Shown piece by piece: positions 59,328-64,000 of a stretch of 64,000 nucleotides of DNA. The notes beneath the pieces were generated by a model. It was not told where the DNA came from, searched no databases, and was given only the letters and a program-made list of their open reading frames with translations. The stretch is taken from assembly GCA_020736575.1 (NCBI GenBank), contig JAGPYM010000003.1:1550001-1614000 (forward strand). The letters are read 5' to 3'. The translations under genes were made by a program, and so were the position numbers. The DNA comes from Thelonectria olida (lineage: Eukaryota; Ascomycota; Sordariomycetes; Hypocreales; Nectriaceae). Within the stretch, counting starts at the first letter, position 1. Each line of letters starts with the position of its first letter.

Positions 59328-61096
59328 ATGACCCGAAATTCATCCTCCCCTACTCTCGAGACTCCGGATACATTCATGACAGCCGATCGATCCGACGCAG
59401 AGGAGTCCACTGCAGCGACCACACCTATCCCGGAAAACCCTGCCCCATATCTCAATTCGCGACAGCTGCCCCGCGACTTGAAAGTCCACACCCAAATCTA
59501 CTTCGAGGAACAGCTCTGTATGTGTCGCCGCGCAATTACACCCGAAGACACTTTACTGACGGATGGTTAGATCCTTGCGCCACACATTTACTTCATTCTA
59601 TCACCGCGTCCGGCACCAGAAGACAACCGCTTCAGAACCCTGATAAACCCATCTCCGTTCCTCCCACGACCCAACTGGCCCTGTTGAACACGCTTCTTGT
59701 CCACCCACAACACACCACGCGCGCCGAGAGACAAGAAAACCTCGATGTGCCGTCTCAGGCGCACGACTACCTTCGAACCGTTCTCCAGAAGGTCGGCCCC
59801 GTCAATGCAGATTTTCGAACCGCTTTCCAATTCCACCCGGGTCCTAGGTTTGTCCGGCGATTCGGCCAGAGCGCTCAGGCAAACGAAAGCGATTCCGATG
59901 AGGAGATGAGTCTGGACGATGAACGTATCAGAGGCAGAATCTCCAACGAAGGCAGTTTGTGGAGCCGTGGACAAGACTTTTGGTCCACCGTTGGGTGGGC
60001 ATTTAACTGCAGTATTCAACAGCCTCGGCGATGGCGTTACTGGAGGGTTTGGCTTGAATTCATGATTGATGTGCTCGAGGCCGACTGGGAGGAGAGAGAA
60101 CGACTCGACAATGAGGCGTATCAATCGAATGGCGAAAACGGCAAAATGCCCTCAAAATGGCGAGAGGAGTCCATGATGCTCATGTACATGGACCAGCAGG
60201 ATGGTCGAACACGTGGGATTAGCGGCATCATCAAAGCCTTATTTGCGGATGGTGGTGACTTGTATTCAACTACTTTCCGCGAAGTATTCGAAAAGGAGCA
60301 CAAAGGACCCCGGAAGGAAGGCGGCAAGAAGCGAAAACGAAACGACTTTCTTGACCTGGAAAACGACAAGTTCGGCGATTACTTTGATGATGATTCCATA
60401 TCTTCTGGCATCTCAGAGCCTCCGACGCCCCAAAAACCACGGGATAAGCGGAAGTCCGACTCTAGAGGATACGAGTCTGGGATGGCCGAGACGATCACTC
60501 TCCGGCTACGGCTATTCAAGCTCCTTTCAGCGGTCACTTATGGGTTGCGCAACATGTCTGAGCTTGATGACCTCTATAGGCGGTACACCTCCGCCATTAA
60601 GCTGTTACCACTCGAAACTTTCGCCCTTTTCGTGGGGAGGATGGGGAAACAGGAGACCCCGCTCATCCAAGCGACACGCATCACAGTCACCAAGGAATTG
60701 TTTCATATCCTTGTGCCATCTTCCTTCAAAGACCCCTACAAGGTGGACCCGGAAGGCGACTTAGCAGCAGACTTGTCGGCGCCAATGTTGGAACACTGTT
60801 ATATACTCCACCCTGCCAATACCGTCGCAATGGAGGATAATGCCAAGCTATCTCTGGTTGTGGAAGCTGCTATGCAGCTACTCATGAGAAGCGGCAGGAT
60901 AGAATATAGCCGGAGCTTTGCTGCGGCTGGAGAGAAGGGCATCAAAGCACGTGAGGCAAAGGTCAAGAAAAAGCGGACAGGTAAAATGAGGGACGATCCG
61001 ACTGATGAGTTAGCCCATGAGGTTTTGGCAAGGTCTGGGCAAAGGATACGCGTGTTGCTCGAGTTGTTGAGCATCGATAGAACGGATGGCGAGTAA
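59328..61096 (+). CDS. Unrecognised protein with conserved-looking helical core
   Basis: Exons are 59328-59517 and 59571-61096 (571 residues). The 53-nt intron has GTATGT, a TACTGAC branch site and TTAG. The ATG at 59328 is the first in a frame that is open further upstream. The N-terminus is Ser/Thr-rich. From about residue 60 the sequence looks folded and helical (LYPCATHLLHSITASGTRR; WRYWRVWLEFMIDVLEADW; TLRLRLFKLLSAVTYGLRN). A Lys/Arg-rich and acidic linker (KEGGKKRKRNDFLDLEND) resembles a nuclear localisation signal. The end, ELAHEVLARSGQRIRVLLELL, is again helical. Composition and intron support a real gene. I do not recognise the family and assign no function. Confidence 0.8.
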
Positions 61097-61361
61097 ATGG
61101 CGTTGGGTGACATCTGGTGCATCTGTATAATAGCTAATTTCCTTGACTGAGCTGCTTGCCCATTTAGATTACATACGTACATAGAACCTTCACGCCGTAA
61201 TGAATTATGATAACAACTCGAGCAATCTTTCTTGGGCCTTTCATTCTTCTACCTTCGTCCATTTTTTTTCGTACACGCTATAGTTACACTTGGAACCACA
61301 CTTTCGTACACAAATGCCCAGTTGCTGAGGGGCCGAGACGAGTTTGTCGATGGACAGCACC
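61097..61361. other. Short convergent intergenic region
   Basis: 265 bp between two stop codons; the two 3' UTRs probably overlap. Confidence 0.5.
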
Positions 61362-62111
61362 TCATCGCTTCTTTGGCGCGGTTGGATCCCACGCACTCGG
61401 TTGCCAACTCTCTCCAGGACCCTGTGCTTTCGCCTTTGCCCATGGATCCTCGGGGTTTTCATTCTCTTCCTCGGCTGGCTTGCCAGACGGTTGGCCCTTG
61501 GCTTCTTGAGCAGGAGCTGAGTTGACTGGAGCAAGTCTTTGCGCTGTAGTTTCGGGCGCTTCCATGACCTTGGGCTTGGCCTCCCATCGCGCGTCGGCCT
61601 GGGCAGCGAGAACCTTTATTCGCTCCTGGCGCACCACATTGTCTTGTTGTTCTACGATTGTCGGGGGGTCTCGTCGGGTGTGTCGCAGCCATTGGTGCCA
61701 CTGCGGGCTGACCTTGACTTGGGAGTAATGTGTCGATCGTGGATAGTTGACGATTCGGCGCCAGCGCTCGCTGCCCTCGGTGCCGCGCGTGAGGCGGAAC
61801 TCCCAGTAGGTGTTTCCCTCGAGATCATAGCCTGCACAAGGGAGGCATGTAAGTCGCATGAACGAAGGGCCTGATTGCGGGCCGCATGGGCGGGAGAGGG
61901 GAGACTTACCCATGAGAAAGCGCTTTCGCCATGGTAGGCGGAGGGCCTTCCACTGGTACCATGTCCGCGCAATAGGACCTATGCGTTTCGAGGCCATTTG
62001 CAGGGTGCCGGTCAGGTTGTCGCCCGAGGGTTTCGGAGACGGCGCTTTCAACCGCGAGGTCAGAATATCAAAGATTCTGCTATTGGCCACCCGAGCCACT
62101 AGCCACATCAT
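61362..62111 (-). CDS. NDUFAF2: Complex I assembly factor NDUFAF2 (mimitin family)
   Basis: NDUFA12-paralogous chaperone that holds the place of NDUFA12 during assembly of mitochondrial NADH:ubiquinone oxidoreductase. Exons (minus) are 61910-62111 and 61362-61831 (223 residues; 78-nt intron splitting a Gly codon). The conserved block is in order: WYQWKALRLPWRKRFLMG, then YDLEGNTYWEFRL, ERWRRIVNYPR and VSPQWHQWLRHTRRDPPT. After about residue 145 the protein becomes a Glu/Pro/Ala-rich tail ending WQPSAWDPTAPKKR, usual for fungal forms. Two consecutive ATGs open the frame; the first is taken. NDUFA12 itself is shorter and lacks this tail. Confidence 0.92.
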   Translation of the reverse strand: MMWLVARVANSRIFDILTSRLKAPSPKPSGDNLTGTLQMASKRIGPIARTWYQWKALRLPWRKRFLMGKSPLSRPCGPQSGPSFMRLTCLPCAGYDLEGNTYWEFRLTRGTEGSERWRRIVNYPRSTHYSQVKVSPQWHQWLRHTRRDPPTIVEQQDNVVRQERIKVLAAQADARWEAKPKVMEAPETTAQRLAPVNSAPAQEAKGQPSGKPAEEENENPEDPWAKAKAQGPGESWQPSAWDPTAPKKR

Positions 62112-62677
62112 TTTAAGCGGGGCCCTTGACGTTTGCTGTCGCAGAGATGACCCTAAAACAGATTTCGCACGGTTTGGGCATTACTGCGCCACCAGGACAC
62201 CAGCCACCCCAGCCCACGTCATTCCCAGACTTTGGTGCCTTGCGAACGGCGGAGGCCTTCTCGGCAGGGCAGGACGTTGGGCGACGTGGGGAACGAGACG
62301 TACCCAACTGCGAACACTTTCGGTTACGAACGCATCCTCGTAATTCCCAACTTACATGCAAACTCTCCTTCTTTTTCTCTCCCTTGCCTTTTTCCACGAA
62401 CCCTTCGCGTTCGTTGACGGTTCCCTTCTACTTGCGCCCGCGACGACACAGCTGTCCTTCGATACTTTGGGACGTCCTGCCTGAGCAAAGCGCTCAAAGC
62501 TGGAATACTTCTGCCGTCTTCACTCCGACCTATCCGCCCCTCCTGCGCAACATCGCCATTAGCCGTTCAATCGAGCCTTTCGCAAATCGCGCGAATACAG
62601 ACCACTCGCCCTAATTTTCAAGTGTCGCTTCGAGAGTCGTTGGAGAATAATCGCCGACTTGAAGCGACTCATACACC
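62112..62677. promoter_or_regulatory. Divergent promoter NDUFAF2 / calponin-homology gene
   Basis: 566 bp, C/T-rich toward the plus-strand start. No gene seen. Confidence 0.5.
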
Positions 62678-64000
62678 ATGGCGTCCGTGACGTCCCTCGA
62701 CAAGGACTTGCGCAAAATGCGCCTTGAGAAATACACTCCTGGGGCGGCAAAGGAGGCCCATTCATGGATCGAAGAGACGCTGGGCGAGCGATTGCCATCC
62801 CCAGATCTCCTCGAAGCCCTGAAAGACGGGGTTGCTCTCTGCAAGTACGTGATTCCTCCTTCTTGGCCGTAACCATGATCCTAACCAAACCTATTAGGCT
62901 TGCAAACCTGGCTATTCCTCCGCCGGGCGTGAGATTCAAGCAGTCGGCTATGCCGTTTGTCCAAATGGAAAACATTTCCCTTTTCCTCCGGGCTTGCCAG
63001 GCTCCTCCCCTCAACCTCCACCAACACGATACATTCCTCACTGTCGACTTGTACGAGCAGAAGGACCCTGCTCAGGTTCTGCAGTGTCTTGGCGCTTTCA
63101 GCAGAGCTGCCAATAATGCGAACTCGCAAAACTTCCCCTTTGTCATTGGACCCAAAGCTCGATCTGAAGCTGTGAGCCCTCAGATCACCGGTCCTGTCAC
63201 ACCGGTCGGTTCCCGCCATCGAGGTATCTCCGTGACCAGCAACTCCCCGTCGGCCTATTCTGCGGCCCTTCCCCACAGGACAGGGGACTCTGGCTCGGGA
63301 CGGTGGAGCCCAACCAAGAGCCCCCGAGGGCCTCCAGGACCTTCAGGATCTCCCGGGCCTGTTAGCAGCTGGAGCAAGAAGGAACATGAAGGCTCTACCT
63401 CACCGGCCTGGAACATTGCGCAGTATGGTTACATGGGAGGCGCTAGCCAAGGTAATCTTGGTATCAATTTTGGCGGACGACGTCAGATCACTAGTGCTGG
63501 TCCCAAGGTCCCTAGTTTCGCCGACAAACAGCGTTTACGAAAAGAGCGGGAGGCAGAGGAGGAGCGCCTCCGACTAGAAGCAGAAGACGAAGAACGGCGG
63601 AGGGCGGTTGAAGAAGAAGAGGCACGCCTGGAGGAAGAAAGGAGATGGAATGAAGAGTCCCAACGATTGCGTGAGAAGGAACGCCAAGACGCCGAAGAGG
63701 AAAGGCTGCGCTGGGAAGAAGAAGAGCGCCAATGGAGGCTTACGGAAGAACAGCGTCGCCGTGAAGAAAAGAAGGCGGAGGCTCGTTTGGAAGAGGAAGT
63801 ACAACTTGCACGGGGGCGAGCCGATAGTACCAAGCTCCATGGGCAATATCTGAGCCAGTACCGAGCTGAGGAAGCCTCCAAGGATGCAGCCGTGGATCCA
63901 TACAAGAGCCGAATCGAGGAGTTGGAGAAGGAGCTTGAGCTTGCCCGACAACGAGAGGCAGCCTATGAGCGAGAACGGCAAGAGAGGTCGCAGCGACCAG
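62678..64000 (+). CDS. Calponin-homology domain, coiled-coil protein (transgelin/Scp1-like), 3' end outside window
   Basis: Exons are 62678-62844 and 62898 to beyond the window. The frame is open to base 64000, so the protein is truncated by the window. A single type-3 calponin-homology domain (about residues 15-130) is visible: LEKYTPGAAKEAHSWIEE, LLEALKDGVALCKLANL, FKQSAMPFVQMENISLFLRACQ and DLYEQKDPAQVLQCL. This is the transgelin/Scp1/Stg1 pattern that binds and bundles actin at cortical patches. A Ser/Pro/Gly linker follows. From about 280 there is a long, highly charged Glu/Arg coiled coil (LRKEREAEEERLRLEAEDEE). Yeast Scp1 is only about 200 residues and lacks this, so the coiled coil is an extension of the filamentous-fungal form. 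Confidence 0.88.

Noticed and set aside
1..64000. tRNA genes, rRNA genes, transposons or a biosynthetic cluster
   Set aside because: I scanned for B-box-like GGTTCRA words, terminal repeats and transposase or synthase motifs and found none convincing. tRNAscan and a repeat search would be decisive.

Overview
The window is nuclear DNA from a filamentous ascomycete, most likely a sordariomycete and plausibly Hypocreales. The evidence is genes with short introns (mostly 50-67 nt; GTRNGN donor, CTAAC or CTGAC branch site, YAG acceptor), Kozak-like starts, no operons, and proteins that read as Pezizomycotina versions of yeast genes. The order is an inference from protein style; no marker gene was compared. 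I recognise 21 protein genes, two of them cut by the window ends. I see no transposon, CRISPR array, secondary-metabolite cluster, rRNA or tRNA gene.

Layout. 1-3.5 kb: 3' end of a Snx41/Atg20-type sorting nexin, then the mRNA-capping guanylyltransferase. 3.5-7.6 kb: an orphan-looking Ser/Thr-rich membrane protein with four 25-residue repeats, then 2.7 kb without genes. 7.6-24.3 kb: chromatin and nucleolar genes (Pds5, Snf5, an EBP1/Cdb4-like protein, the double-PHD protein Rco1). 26-37 kb: a Jsn1-type RRM-PUF RNA-binding protein and the PAK kinase Cla4, separated by 4.4 kb of non-coding DNA. 40-50.6 kb: a compact housekeeping block (glycyl-tRNA synthetase, Nip7, glutamate 5-kinase, Atp23, Aurora kinase, Tip41) arranged as divergent and convergent pairs. 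50.9-64 kb: an unrecognised acidic/basic nuclear-type protein, the mitochondrial DEAD-box helicase Mrh4, an AMPK-type glycogen-binding-domain protein with a hydrophobic tail, a conserved-looking unknown, the complex I assembly factor NDUFAF2, and the start of a calponin-homology coiled-coil protein.

The genes are core cell biology rather than one pathway. Loose themes are mitosis and chromatin (Pds5, Snf5, Rco1, Aurora), TORC1/PP2A and polarity signalling (Tip41, Cla4) and mitochondrial function (Grs1 with a presequence, Atp23, Mrh4, NDUFAF2).

The most useful observations concern sequence and gene models. Two genes, including an essential Aurora kinase, carry an apparent one-base deletion in a G/C homopolymer, best explained as assembly error. 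Several real starts or ends lie on tiny exons that simple ORF calling misses. I did not find a convincing new multi-gene system. The most novel-looking loci are the repeat-bearing surface protein, the tail-bearing glycogen-binding protein and the two unrecognised proteins.
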